Of a DNA stretch of 22,951 nt, positions 1 to 8,020 are shown in pieces. Below the pieces are notes generated by a model. It did not search any database and was not told the DNA's origin. It was given only the letters and a program-made list of their open reading frames with translations. The DNA comes from a virus: IMG/VR virus record IMGVR_UViG_3300043467_000379, positions 1-22,951 of that record; one strand, given 5' to 3'. Made by a program: the position numbers and the translations under genes. Each line of letters opens with the position of its first letter. Within the stretch, counting starts at the first letter, position 1.

Positions 1-2
1 GT

Positions 3-725
3 AATAGACGGGCTGCTCTTCCTTCTGCTCAAGAATTATTAGGAGCGTTTTACGGTTTAGGCTCTAAACAAACCGCAGGAATTTCTAAGATAACAGGATC
101 AGGCGCCAGTATGTTTGCTGGTCTACCGACAGCAAGTTCTGTTGGTGAATTTAGTGAGTTTATATCTTTAACTAAAGCAAATGACACAATGCGTTATTAC
201 ACTGGCACAAAAAAGGTTGCAAACTTAGCGGGAGAAGCATTAGCCCCAAATCTTGATAGTGATGTTTATTATGTAGACAAAGATGGAAACTTTGTTGATA
301 GGTCTGTTTATCGCCAGTCTTACGATGTTGATGAGGACACAGGTGAGTTGATTGTCCCTGGTGAAAGAGGACCTCAATTTGGAGAGTCCGACGCCCCTGC
401 TCCCATAACAGTTGTTCCAACTAGTACATCTGATCCAGCACGGCCACGTACCGTTGCTGCAGGCTACGACAGTACCCGTGAGGTTATTACAGTTGTGTTT
501 AGAGATGGAACCTTCTACAATTACTATGAATGTTCGGCAGGAGATTGGCAAAAGTTTAAGTCTGTAGTATCTAAGGGCCAGTACATCTATACGTTTCTAG
601 ATTACAAACCTCGTGGCGCTGCGGATGTCTCTAGTTTATCTGCAAATGCTAGAAAAACTTTCTACAGGTTTACTCGTGCTGCTCAATTAAACTATGGAGG
701 ACGTCCGCCTAAGAAAAGGAAATAA
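3..725 (+). CDS. KTSC-domain protein, 5'-truncated by window edge
   Basis: The frame is open from the first bases of the window, so the true start lies upstream. The internal ATG at 111 has no convincing ribosome binding site and is probably not the start. About 240 codons are visible. Counting from the ATG at 111, residues 114-168 match the KTSC pattern: a tyrosine/aspartate opening (AGYDS), alternating hydrophobic beta strands, an aromatic run (FYNYYE), then a SKGQYIYTFL segment. KTSC domains are small beta-rich modules of unknown function, named for a lysyl-tRNA synthetase C-terminal occurrence and frequent in phages. The tail of the protein is basic (GGRPPKKRK). Its stop overlaps the next start as TAATG, so the two genes are probably translationally coupled. 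The N-terminal part is not recognised. The domain call is fairly safe, but the role in the phage is unknown. Confidence 0.72.
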   Translation, partial: NRRAALPSAQELLGAFYGLGSKQTAGISKITGSGASMFAGLPTASSVGEFSEFISLTKANDTMRYYTGTKKVANLAGEALAPNLDSDVYYVDKDGNFVDRSVYRQSYDVDEDTGELIVPGERGPQFGESDAPAPITVVPTSTSDPARPRTVAAGYDSTREVITVVFRDGTFYNYYECSAGDWQKFKSVVSKGQYIYTFLDYKPRGAADVSSLSANARKTFYRFTRAAQLNYGGRPPKKRK

Positions 726-1123
726 TGCCCAAGGTACATAAAGTTGGACCAAAACATTTCGTACAATTAACAAATTTTCCTTTTAAATGGGGTTTTAAGT
801 TCTTTGTTCGTGGTTGGACTCAAGAGATTGAGTACCCATTTCGCACATCCACTCCCTTTATAGTACGCTTGCCACGATATAAAGCGTTAGTGTTTGGAAA
901 GTGGACTGGTACAAAAGATGAAGAAGAAGCATTAACCATGGCCCTAGGAAAGCGGGAAGTAACCTACGATGATTTTACGGAAGAAGCAGGATGGACACCA
1001 GCCCCAGACTCGGATCGAGAAGCGGGTGGCAACAATCGCTACTCCAGATTTGATTTCATGGATGGAGCAGTCGATGTATACGATTGGAAAACACATTACA
1101 ATCTGGCAAAGACAACAGAGTGA
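725..1123 (+). CDS. Hypothetical protein upstream of terminase
   Basis: A 132-residue protein whose ATG overlaps the stop of the KTSC gene (TAATG). I do not recognise the family. The N-terminal half is rich in aromatic and basic residues (HFVQLTNFPFKWGFKFFVRGW), and the C-terminal half is acidic. There is no signal peptide or membrane segment. Its position immediately before the terminase would suit a packaging or DNA-binding accessory protein, but no helix-turn-helix or small-terminase fold is visible. I therefore make no functional call. A second small frame begins inside its 3' end. Confidence 0.7.
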   Translation: MPKVHKVGPKHFVQLTNFPFKWGFKFFVRGWTQEIEYPFRTSTPFIVRLPRYKALVFGKWTGTKDEEEALTMALGKREVTYDDFTEEAGWTPAPDSDREAGGNNRYSRFDFMDGAVDVYDWKTHYNLAKTTE

Positions 1124-1211
1124 AGCGGACCTTGACGAAATATTAATGGGAGCAGAAGCCTTCCATGCAATTGCTAAAGAGTTAAAGCGTAGATCTAAGT
1201 CTGTGCTATGA
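1074..1211 (+). CDS. Small hypothetical protein nested over the previous gene's 3' end
   Basis: A 45-codon frame that begins about 50 bases inside the preceding gene and continues to 1211. The ATG at 1074 is chosen because GGAG lies at 1064-1067, 6 bases upstream. An in-frame ATG at 1062 lacks such a site. The predicted peptide has an amphipathic, charged C-terminal half (DLDEILMGAEAFHAIAKELK) that would form a helix. Without it, the 88 bases after 1123 would be empty in an otherwise gapless region, which supports its being real. Its position just before the large terminase is where a small terminase could lie, but 45 residues is far too short. Function unknown. Confidence 0.5.
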   Translation: MYTIGKHITIWQRQQSEADLDEILMGAEAFHAIAKELKRRSKSVL

Positions 1212-1244
1212 TTAACTGTCTTACTCTCTTACAGGTCAGGCGTT

Positions 1245-1275
1245 AACCCATCCTTGGTGATGGGTTTCGCTGTTT
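1245..1275 (+). terminator. Hairpin before the terminase gene, terminator-like
   Basis: Perfect 8-bp stem AACCCATC (1245-1252) / GATGGGTT (1259-1266) with a 6-base loop, followed by a weak T-rich stretch (TTTCGCTGTTT). It sits in the 76-base gap between the small upstream gene and the large terminase. It could be a partial terminator or an RNA-processing hairpin. The poor U-tract makes full termination doubtful. Confidence 0.5.
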
Positions 1276-1287
1276 AATAAGGACATA

Positions 1288-2874
1288 ATGGAATCTAAAT
1301 ACGACAAAGATAAGTTTGAAGAGATCAGTCCTGAGTTTTATCAGGCTGAAGAAAAACCTGTAGAAGACCCTGTAGAAGATTTACTTGATGAGTTATCGCA
1401 AAAATTTGTAGATACATTAATAGATAAGATGATGGACTTTTTAAAGGTTCTTGTCGGGCATGATTTACATGCTTATCAGAAACCTCTAGCCCGTCGTATT
1501 ATGGAATCAGTAATTATCAACGACGGTGAAGAAGTAACTGCTCTTGCTTCACGTCAGTCTGGTAAGTCTGAAACCGTTGCTGACACTGTAGCCACACTGA
1601 TGATTCTCTTACCTCGTCTTGCTAAATTATATCCTGATTTACTAGGTAAGTTTAAAGATGGAGTTTGGGTTGGATTGTTTGCCCCAACTGAATCTCAGGC
1701 CGAAACGTTGTTTGGTCGTGCTGTAACTCGTTTAACATCTGAAAGAGCCGTAGATATTATGGGCGATGTTGAGATTGACGATTCTGCAGTTCGTGTTGGC
1801 GGTGTAACTAGACAATTAAAATTAAAGAAATCAGGTTCAACAATAACCATGATGACTGCAAACCCAAGAGCAAAGATTGAGTCTAAGTCTTTTCATTTGA
1901 TTGTTGTAGATGAGTGTCAAGAAGCAGACGACTTTGTAGTTTCTAAGTCTATTTCTCCTATGCTTGCATATTACGCAGGAACCATGGTTAAGACAGGAAC
2001 TCCCACTACAAGTAAAAATAACTTTTACAGATCTATTCAATTAAATCGCAGACGTCAAACTACTAAAGGTAACAGACAAAATCATTTTCAATGGGATTGG
2101 AAAGATGTAGCAAAATTTAATCCAAACTACGAAAAGTTTATTCGTAAAGAGATGTTGCGTATCGGAGAAGAATCTGATGAGTTTCAAATGTCTTATAACT
2201 GTAAGTGGCTTTTAGAAAGAGGAATGTTTGTTACCTCTTCAATTATGGATGACTTAGGCGACACGTCTCAAGAACTTGTCAAGGTATGGCACAAGACCCC
2301 AGTTGTTGTTGGTATTGACCCTGCTCGTAAAACTGACAGTACAGTTGTTACTGTTGTCTGGGTTGATTGGGATCGTCCTGATGAGTTTGGTTATTTTGAT
2401 CATCGAATTCTTAACTGGTTAGAAATGCAAGGAGATGATTGGGAAGAGCAGTATTATCAAATAGTAAACTTCTTAAGTAACTATGATGTACTTGCTGTTG
2501 GTGTAGACGCTAACGGTGTGGGAGATGCTGTAGCCCAGCGTTTAAAACTTTTATTACCAAGAGCAGAGGTTATGTCTCTAACTTCTAGCCCATCTGAACA
2601 ATCAAAACGATGGAAACACCTACAAGCATTAATTCAACGTAAGATGATTGCGTGGCCCTCTCATGCAAAAACTAGGCGCTTACGTACATGGAAACGGTTT
2701 TATCAACAGATGGTTGATGCAGAAGTACAATATAAAGGTCCAAATTTTCTTGTAGCAGCCCCCGATGAATCCTACGCACATGACGATTTTGTAGATTCTT
2801 TATCCATTGCTTGTTCCTTAACCCAAGACTTAGTAATGCCAGAGGTAGTAGCCTCTAGCAATCCTTTTTTCTAG
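1288..2874 (+). CDS. terL: Terminase large subunit (packaging ATPase-nuclease)
   Basis: The motor that pumps phage DNA into the prohead and cuts the concatemer. The 528-residue length is normal for the family. The N-terminal ATPase domain shows a Walker A variant at residues 86-94 (LASRQSGKS), a Walker B with catalytic glutamate at 204-209 (LIVVDE) and a GTPTT motif near 237-241 as the coupling segment. The C-terminal RNase H-like nuclease shows three acidic clusters: D344 in VVGIDPAR, D408 in VGVDANG, and D499/D500 with D503 in AHDDFVDSLS. AAGGA at 1279-1283 lies 4 bases before the ATG. The gene follows a hairpin and opens the head block, with the portal two genes downstream. The small terminase subunit is not identifiable in this window. 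Confidence 0.97.
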   Translation: MESKYDKDKFEEISPEFYQAEEKPVEDPVEDLLDELSQKFVDTLIDKMMDFLKVLVGHDLHAYQKPLARRIMESVIINDGEEVTALASRQSGKSETVADTVATLMILLPRLAKLYPDLLGKFKDGVWVGLFAPTESQAETLFGRAVTRLTSERAVDIMGDVEIDDSAVRVGGVTRQLKLKKSGSTITMMTANPRAKIESKSFHLIVVDECQEADDFVVSKSISPMLAYYAGTMVKTGTPTTSKNNFYRSIQLNRRRQTTKGNRQNHFQWDWKDVAKFNPNYEKFIRKEMLRIGEESDEFQMSYNCKWLLERGMFVTSSIMDDLGDTSQELVKVWHKTPVVVGIDPARKTDSTVVTVVWVDWDRPDEFGYFDHRILNWLEMQGDDWEEQYYQIVNFLSNYDVLAVGVDANGVGDAVAQRLKLLLPRAEVMSLTSSPSEQSKRWKHLQALIQRKMIAWPSHAKTRRLRTWKRFYQQMVDAEVQYKGPNFLVAAPDESYAHDDFVDSLSIACSLTQDLVMPEVVASSNPFF

Positions 2875-2957
2875 TTAAACAACAATTTAGATCAAAAAGG
2901 GTGGAAACTATTACCAAGGAAAAGGCCTTTCCCAATTCAATCCTTAAGGAGTCATAA

Positions 2958-3353
2958 ATGACAATATCACCAGCACCTCGCTTCCCAGAGCGTGCACCAC
3001 AGGTTTATGAGCGCAAGGGTGCAGATAATGCAACTCGCCGTGGACCACTACGTTTTGAAGAGGGTGTCGCAACTGATACCGATATTCCAAACGATTTTCA
3101 ATTAGGAATGCAACAAGGTTCAGCCGTCGCTGCAGGTCGTCCAAATCGAAATGCACCAGTATGGCAAAAGCCTGCTGCAGAAACACTTGCTGAACGTGCT
3201 CACGTAGGTTCTGCATCATGGACAGAAGCACCAACATTTCTTGGTGAGTTTGCTCATGGAACAATGAACGACTACTCAGCAGCACAGATTGAGACAGTTG
3301 CTCGTTCAGGTGGACGGACTCAACGTCAGTCCCCAACAGTCGTAAACGACTAA
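2958..3353 (+). CDS. Hypothetical protein between terminase and portal
   Basis: 131 residues with an excellent ribosome binding site (TTAAGGAG, 2943-2950). I do not recognise the family. The composition is low in hydrophobic residues and rich in Ala, Arg, Pro and Gly (PAPRFPERAPQ, RNAPVWQKPAAET), suggesting a largely disordered or extended polypeptide. There are no cysteines and no membrane segment. Codon use matches the flanking head genes, so it looks native to the head block. A minor virion or head-assembly role is plausible from position only. Confidence 0.75.
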   Translation: MTISPAPRFPERAPQVYERKGADNATRRGPLRFEEGVATDTDIPNDFQLGMQQGSAVAAGRPNRNAPVWQKPAAETLAERAHVGSASWTEAPTFLGEFAHGTMNDYSAAQIETVARSGGRTQRQSPTVVND

Positions 3354-3372
3354 GTTACTTATTAACACCCAA

Positions 3373-3402
3373 CTCCGTTCATACTATAAGGTATGAGCGG
3401 AG
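3373..3402 (+). other. 12-bp RNA hairpin upstream of the small basic gene
   Basis: Arms 3373-3384 (CTCCGTTCATAC) and 3391-3402 (GTATGAGCGGAG) pair over all 12 positions, with one G-U wobble and a 6-base loop TATAAG. No T-tract follows, so it does not look like a standard intrinsic terminator. It sits 14 bases before the GGAGG of the next gene. It may stabilise or cut the transcript, or tune translation of the genes before the portal. Confidence 0.6.
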
Positions 3403-3428
3403 ATTGGTCATCTACGGAGGAGACGTAA

Positions 3429-3692
3429 ATGCGTAAGCCTGCTAACCCAAAACTGTATGCGATGTTTGTTGCTCAAGCACGAGCAAAATATTCTAACTAT
3501 CCAAATCCTGGAGCATCGGCGTGGGTAAGTAAAAAGTATCAACAAGCAGGCGGACAGTATGTTGAAACAACTGAAGCAAGTCGTCGGGCAAATATGGCTA
3601 AGAAAAAACAAGAGAACGCAAAAAATAAAGAACGTGAAAGTAACAAAGACACAAAGAATTCTAAAAAAGAAAAAGATAAAGGCAAGAAGTAA
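3429..3692 (+). CDS. Small lysine-rich protein, DUF5872-like
   Basis: 87 residues. The N-terminal half carries a pattern I associate with small phage proteins of the DUF5872 type: NPKLYAMFVAQARAKY, then a YPNPGASAWVSKKYQQAGG segment (aromatic-Pro, small residues, Trp, YxxxGG). From about residue 50 the chain is almost entirely Lys, Glu, Asn and Asp (KKKQENAKNKERESNKDTK), a highly charged and probably disordered tail. GGAGGAG at 3416-3422 gives a strong start at 3429. The stop overlaps the portal start (TAATG), so it is coupled to the portal. A nucleic-acid-contacting or assembly role is possible but unproven. Confidence 0.72.
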   Translation: MRKPANPKLYAMFVAQARAKYSNYPNPGASAWVSKKYQQAGGQYVETTEASRRANMAKKKQENAKNKERESNKDTKNSKKEKDKGKK

Positions 3693-5428
3693 TGTCATTT
3701 TTGGACTTTAGTCCGCCGTCATATAGAGCGGCATCATCTGACTTAACTATTTCTATTTCTCCACTTGGATTAGTAGAACTTGCTGACGAAGAATTTGAAG
3801 TTCATGGTCCTCGCCTAAACCGTTATTCATTAAATTGGGCAATGTATCTAGGTCACCATTGGGGGTACCGTCGTGAGCAAGGCGAAATGCAAATCGCTGT
3901 TAACTACTATCGGGCGTTTAATGATTATCTTTCCCGTTTTACTTTTGGTCGTGGGGTTCATTATAGGTCTCCGAAAGCGACTGAAGCGATTGTACCTGAC
4001 AGGTTGGAACGGGTTTGGACGGTAGATAATGACAAGATGCGTGTCCTACTTGAAATGGGACAGCAAGGCGGAATTACAGGAGATTGTTTTGTTAAAGTAG
4101 CATACGAAGAACCTTGGACAGACTCTGCAGGATTATTACATCCTGGTCGTGTTCGTATTCTTCCTATGAACTCCTCTTTCTGTTTTCCAGAATTTCATCC
4201 ACATGATAGAAATAGACTTTTAAGATTTAAACAAAAATATCGTTTCTGGGGTACATCTCTAGAAGGTACTCGTCAAGTATTTACTTATACTGAAATTCTT
4301 ACTGATGACATTATTGAAGAGTACGTAAATGATGAACTAATTGATTCACGTCCAAATCCTTTGGGCGTAATTCCTGTAGTTCATATTCCTAATGTTCCTG
4401 TTTCAGGATCACCGTGGGGTCTCTCGGACGCACACGACATCATCACTATAAACCGTGCATACAACGAAATTAGCACTGATGTTGCAGACATCATTAACTA
4501 CCACGCATCACCAGTAACGGTAATCGTGGGTGCTAAAGCCTCTAACTTAGAAAAAGGCGCTAAGAAGGTTTGGGGCGGTCTTCCAAAAGATGCTCAAGTC
4601 TTCAACTTAGAAGGTGGTGCACAAGGTATAGACGGAGCCTTAAAGTACCTAGAACTATTAAAGCGCTCAATGCATGAACTCATGAACATTCCAGAAACCG
4701 CACTGGGACAAGTTCAACCAATTTCAAATACTTCTGGCGTTGCTCTTTCTATTCAATACCAACCATTGATGAATCGTTACTCACAAAAAGTTGCACAATA
4801 TGGTAAGGGTTTAGAAAAGATAAACGAATTAGTAATGAAGACTCTTGCAGTTAAAGAACCACAGACATTTATTTATAATCCAGATGAAGATGGACCAATC
4901 AAAGAAGGTCAGTATCCACAACTAGATCCTAACGATCCTGTTACCTATATTAACTATGCACAGTTTCCACAACCTCTACCTCTTGATAAACTAATTGTTC
5001 TTAATGAACTTCAAACTAAATTGGGTATGGGACTTGAGTCTAAAGAGGGTGCATTACGTCAACTTGGTGAAGAATTCCCTGAAGAGAAGTTGCAAGAAAT
5101 TCGTAAAGAACTCATGGCCGATGCTGAGGCTGATGGTGCTCTACAACTTATAAAAATTCAAATTCAAAAACAGATTATGGACATGACTGGCATGATGCCA
5201 GGACCTGATGGAAACAGCGCTATTCCGATGCAGCCCACCGTTATAGGTGATGGAGACATGATGGGTGATGGAATGCAGGGCCCTCAAGACGCTGATAATC
5301 CTTTAAATCCAGCCAGTCAAGAAACAAAAGGCATGGAAGTTGAAGCAGAGGCTGAGATAAGAAACAAACTTGTCACTGACGCTTATGGAACAAAAATTCC
5401 ACAAAGAAGAACAGTAGACAGGGATTAA
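3692..5428 (+). CDS. Portal protein
   Basis: A 578-residue protein between terminase and scaffold, the standard position for the portal, which forms the dodecameric ring at the capsid vertex. Visible features fit the Gp6-like/SPP1-type portal family. These are an N-terminal region with NYYRAFNDYLSRF, a central beta-rich clip/wing part, the stem-like segment around residues 232-262 (NPLGVIPVVHIPN followed by GSPWGLSDAHDIITINRAYNEIS), and then the long helical crown. The segment with HELMNIPETALGQ and SNTSGVALSIQYQPL is characteristic of portals. The C-terminus is Met/Gly/Asp-rich and probably flexible. The ATG overlaps the previous stop. A terminator-like hairpin follows the gene. Confidence 0.93.
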   Translation: MSFLDFSPPSYRAASSDLTISISPLGLVELADEEFEVHGPRLNRYSLNWAMYLGHHWGYRREQGEMQIAVNYYRAFNDYLSRFTFGRGVHYRSPKATEAIVPDRLERVWTVDNDKMRVLLEMGQQGGITGDCFVKVAYEEPWTDSAGLLHPGRVRILPMNSSFCFPEFHPHDRNRLLRFKQKYRFWGTSLEGTRQVFTYTEILTDDIIEEYVNDELIDSRPNPLGVIPVVHIPNVPVSGSPWGLSDAHDIITINRAYNEISTDVADIINYHASPVTVIVGAKASNLEKGAKKVWGGLPKDAQVFNLEGGAQGIDGALKYLELLKRSMHELMNIPETALGQVQPISNTSGVALSIQYQPLMNRYSQKVAQYGKGLEKINELVMKTLAVKEPQTFIYNPDEDGPIKEGQYPQLDPNDPVTYINYAQFPQPLPLDKLIVLNELQTKLGMGLESKEGALRQLGEEFPEEKLQEIRKELMADAEADGALQLIKIQIQKQIMDMTGMMPGPDGNSAIPMQPTVIGDGDMMGDGMQGPQDADNPLNPASQETKGMEVEAEAEIRNKLVTDAYGTKIPQRRTVDRD

Positions 5429-5430
5429 TT

Positions 5431-5456
5431 AAAATTCTGATGTAAAATCAGATTTT
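5431..5456 (+). terminator. Terminator-like hairpin after portal gene
   Basis: TCTGAT / ATCAGA stem with loop GTAAA, extended by an A-run on the 5' side pairing with the following TTTT (one bulged T). The stem is short and AT-rich, but it sits directly at the portal stop and ends in a T-tract, as expected of a weak intrinsic terminator or attenuator. Confidence 0.5.
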
Positions 5457-5459
5457 ACC

Positions 5460-5494
5460 GAGACATATGCATTTTAATAGAATGCAATTATCTC
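5460..5494 (+). other. Second hairpin in portal-scaffold gap
   Basis: An inner 6-bp stem TGCATT / AATGCA with 7-base loop, plus an outer GAGA / TCTC pair separated by a 4x4 internal loop. Together with the preceding hairpin it fills most of the 121-base gap between portal and scaffold genes. It has no T-tract, so an mRNA-stability or processing role is more likely than termination. Confidence 0.4.
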
Positions 5495-5549
5495 GTTAAA
5501 AACCAGTGATACGCCGAAAGGCATTCGGACAACGACCCAAGAAAGATAA

Positions 5550-6326
5550 GTGATAACTATGGAAAATACAGTAGAAACCGCTGATCTATTGTCACCAGAA
5601 ATTCTGGCAGCAATACCAGCACAAGAAAATCCAAGTGAGGTAGGTTCTGTGTATAGCGCAGAAGACATTGCTAAGGCTCGTGAACAAGAGAAAGCAAAGT
5701 TATACCCTCAAATGGAAAAGATGAAAGAAGAACTTTCATCTTTAAAGAAGGCTCGTGAAGAACAAGCCGCTAAAGAAGCAGAACGTGAACAACGTAATGC
5801 TGAAGAGTTAGTTCGCAAAGAAGCACAGAAGAAAGAAGAAGAGGAATCTGAACTTTCTTTTAAAGACCTCCTAAAAAAGAAGGAGCAAGAATTTCAGGCT
5901 CAACTAGAGGCTGAACGTCTTGAAAGAGAACGTGCCTTTGCTCTATTAGAACAGGAACGTAAGTTCCAAGAAGTTATGAATTATCGTCAACAAAGAGTTG
6001 AACAAGAGCGGGACAATATTGTTCCTGAATTGATTGACTTGATTGACGGCAACAGTGCGGATGAAGTAGAGCAGAGCATCGCAATGTTGAAAGAAAAATC
6101 TGCTCGAATTTTGTCATCTGCTCAACAAGCAATGCAAAGCGCAAGACAACAAATGGCAGGAACTAGAATTACTAATCCTGCCGCAGGACCCCTCGATAAT
6201 GATTCGGAACAAAAATCGTACTCACCTGATTCGATCAGGGAAATGTCATTGGCGGATTATGCGAAACAAAGAGCCAAACTACTTGGCACAGCAGCCAGCA
6301 ATCGTGGTCAGGGACTGTTCGGTTAA
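5550..6326 (+). CDS. Capsid scaffolding protein
   Basis: A 258-residue, strongly charged protein immediately before the major capsid gene. Residues about 40-160 are an almost continuous coiled coil rich in Glu, Lys, Arg and Gln (for example KAREEQAAKEAEREQRN). The C-terminal part is less structured and ends in a basic, Ala-rich segment (ADYAKQRAKLLGTAASNRG) of the kind that contacts capsid protein. Coiled-coil protein plus position is the hallmark of a scaffold. No protease motif is evident. The start is uncertain: GTG at 5550 has AAGAAAG 5 bases upstream, while ATG at 5559 (three residues shorter) is also possible. The two hairpins upstream may adjust its level relative to portal. Confidence 0.85.
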   Translation: MITMENTVETADLLSPEILAAIPAQENPSEVGSVYSAEDIAKAREQEKAKLYPQMEKMKEELSSLKKAREEQAAKEAEREQRNAEELVRKEAQKKEEEESELSFKDLLKKKEQEFQAQLEAERLERERAFALLEQERKFQEVMNYRQQRVEQERDNIVPELIDLIDGNSADEVEQSIAMLKEKSARILSSAQQAMQSARQQMAGTRITNPAAGPLDNDSEQKSYSPDSIREMSLADYAKQRAKLLGTAASNRGQGLFG

Positions 6327-6360
6327 TCCCAAACAACTACTAGGAAAGGACTTGACCTAA

Positions 6361-7488
6361 ATGGCAAGTGCAATTACAGGTACAGGGCAACTCGCAGGCG
6401 CCCCAACCGCTTACTCAGGCTCAAATACAAGCCTGAACCAAGCAATTCAAACAATCTGGTCGAAAGAAATTTTGTTCCAGGCAATGCCAATTCTTCGTTT
6501 CGAACAATTCGCAGTTAAGAAGACTGAACTAGGTGTAGCACCTGGTCTTCGTGTGAACTTCCTTCGTTACAAGAACTTCGCAGTAGATCCAACTCCTCTA
6601 ACAGAAGGTGTTCGTATGACTACGAATGCACTTACTGCAGAGCAAATTGCAATCACAGTAGCAGAACACGGTTATGCCGTTGCTGTTTCTGAATTGCTAC
6701 TTAATGCATCATTCGATGATGTAATGGCTTCAGCATCTCGTCTTCTAGGACGCCAAATGGCGCAATACCTAGATGTACAAGCACGTAACACTCTGTCTGC
6801 AGCAACTTCTGCAGTGTTCGGTTATGACCGTTCATCAGTACAAGGTGTTAATGACTGGTACAACGAAGGTACAGTAGCAACACAAATGTCAGACCTTGAT
6901 GGTAACTACAAGTTATCAACTGGTGCTGTAAAGGATGCTGCTCTTACCCTTGCTGGTAAGAACATCCCTCGTTTAGGCGAGACATATGTACAGTTCGTAC
7001 ACCCAAAGCAGTCCCGTGATATTCGTTCGAACCCAGAGTTCATCGAAGTTACAAAGTACGCTGCTCCAGGTAACTTCATGTTAGGTGAAATCGGTCGTCT
7101 ATACGACGTAGTATTCATCGAAACAACACAGGTTAAGAAGTTGGCAGTTAACGCTGCTTACACAACTTCAACTTCTGTTGGTCTTCCAGCATCTCAGATT
7201 GAGGTTCCTGTTAAGGCTAACACTGCTCCAGGAAGTGGTGGAAACCCAGAGTCTGCAGATTACACAGCAGAAAAAGGTTATCTAACTACTGCTACTGGCA
7301 ACGGTGCTGAAGTTTACGAATCAATCATGATTGGTGACAACGCATTTGGTCACGCAATCTCTCTTCCAGTTGAACTTCGTGATGGTGGCGTTCTTGACTT
7401 CGGTCGTGAGCACGCTCTTGCTTGGTATGCAATTTGGGGTCTTGGCGTAATTACCGATCAAGCAATTGTTAAGGTTTACACCAACTAA
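6361..7488 (+). CDS. Major capsid protein, N4-gp56-like family
   Basis: 375 residues, directly after the scaffold and preceded by AGGAAAGGA. The N-terminal half matches the N4-gp56-type branch of HK97-fold capsid proteins. It has NTSLNQAIQTIWSKEILFQA at residues about 22-41, then a short lead to GLRVNFLRYKNF and a PLTEGV segment, followed by the long helix with AVAVSELLLNASFDDVM and GRQMAQYLDVQARNTL. The C-terminal portion (FIEVTKYAAPGNFMLGEIGRL, then FGHAISLPVELRD) is typical of the axial domain. Codon use is more biased than in neighbours, with many GTT, GCA and CGT codons, as expected for the most highly expressed virion gene. A strong hairpin follows the stop. Confidence 0.95.
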   Translation: MASAITGTGQLAGAPTAYSGSNTSLNQAIQTIWSKEILFQAMPILRFEQFAVKKTELGVAPGLRVNFLRYKNFAVDPTPLTEGVRMTTNALTAEQIAITVAEHGYAVAVSELLLNASFDDVMASASRLLGRQMAQYLDVQARNTLSAATSAVFGYDRSSVQGVNDWYNEGTVATQMSDLDGNYKLSTGAVKDAALTLAGKNIPRLGETYVQFVHPKQSRDIRSNPEFIEVTKYAAPGNFMLGEIGRLYDVVFIETTQVKKLAVNAAYTTSTSVGLPASQIEVPVKANTAPGSGGNPESADYTAEKGYLTTATGNGAEVYESIMIGDNAFGHAISLPVELRDGGVLDFGREHALAWYAIWGLGVITDQAIVKVYTN

Positions 7489-7506
7489 TTTGTTTTACCC
7501 TGGTGT

Positions 7507-7537
7507 CTGGGAGCCTTACTCCTTTTTTGGCTCCCAG
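7507..7537 (+). terminator. Strong hairpin after the major capsid gene
   Basis: Perfect 9-bp GC-rich stem CTGGGAGCC (7507-7515) / GGCTCCCAG (7529-7537) with a 13-base loop that itself contains TTTTTT. No T-tract follows the 3' arm. A hairpin right after the capsid gene commonly separates abundant capsid mRNA from downstream genes, by partial termination or by protecting the 3' end. Confidence 0.65.
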
Positions 7538-7569
7538 CCACCTCTAACTAACTTAGGAGAATAAACACC

Positions 7570-7941
7570 GTGGCAAACACACAAACAAGTCCGCTTGATG
7601 CAACAGGCAAAGCAGCGGAGCAAGCAGCAAAGAAAAATGCAGAAGCATTAAAAAAGCGTAAAGAAGAAATTTCTATCGCTACTCAACTTGAGGCAGAGAG
7701 TCTAGAAAAAGATGTCTTTGATCCTAAAAAACCAGATGCTCCATTAGTACTGGATGAAATCGAGAATGTTGGAGTTTCAACTGCAGGTGACATGGTTGTC
7801 ATTCGCACAATCACCGACATTGATGATATGAGTTATGGAGTTGGCAATACCTACACCTTTAAAGCAGGTGTTAAGTACAGGGTTCCAAAATCTCTTGCCG
7901 ATTACCTAGAACAACTAGGTTACATTTGGCGGCCAAACTAA
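7570..7941 (+). CDS. Small head-associated protein, function unknown
   Basis: 123 residues starting at GTG 7570, with TTAGGAGA upstream (spacing about 9). The N-terminal third is Ala/Lys/Glu-rich and probably helical (GKAAEQAAKKNAEALKKRKEE). The C-terminus is compact: YTFKAGVKYRVPKSLADYLEQLGYIWRP. This 'hydrophobic-Phe-x-x-Gly-x-Lys-Tyr-x-Val-Pro ... L..LGY' ending recurs in small proteins encoded just after the capsid gene in actinophages and aquatic phages, where a head-tail or decoration role is usually assumed. The family is not firmly identified here. It lies between the capsid hairpin and a very strong terminator, so it is the last gene of the head transcription block. Confidence 0.72.
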   Translation: MANTQTSPLDATGKAAEQAAKKNAEALKKRKEEISIATQLEAESLEKDVFDPKKPDAPLVLDEIENVGVSTAGDMVVIRTITDIDDMSYGVGNTYTFKAGVKYRVPKSLADYLEQLGYIWRPN

Positions 7942-7960
7942 AGACTAGCCGTCGCTAGTA

Positions 7961-8020
7961 GTCCGACTCTCAACTGGTTCCCGCCCTCCTCCCAGTTGGG
8001 AGTTGGACCTTTTTATTTTT
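7961..8020 (+). terminator. Intrinsic terminator with 17-bp stem
   Basis: Arms 7961-7977 and 7992-8008 pair at all 17 positions (two G-U wobbles), with a 14-base C-rich loop. The T-rich tract CTTTTTATTTTT follows directly at 8009-8020. This is the clearest rho-independent terminator in the window. It marks the end of the head-gene transcription unit before the virion/fibre genes. Confidence 0.92.

Noticed and set aside
2918-2932. GGAAA...TTTCC hairpin after the terminase gene.
   Set aside because: A 5-bp stem with AGGCC loop and no T-tract is too weak to call as a terminator.
3408-3698. Antisense 96-codon frame opposite the small basic gene, giving a Phe/Leu-rich, membrane-like peptide.
   Set aside because: It is the mirror of the AAA/AAG/GAA-rich lysine tail. 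The plus-strand gene has a strong GGAGG site and coupling to the portal gene.
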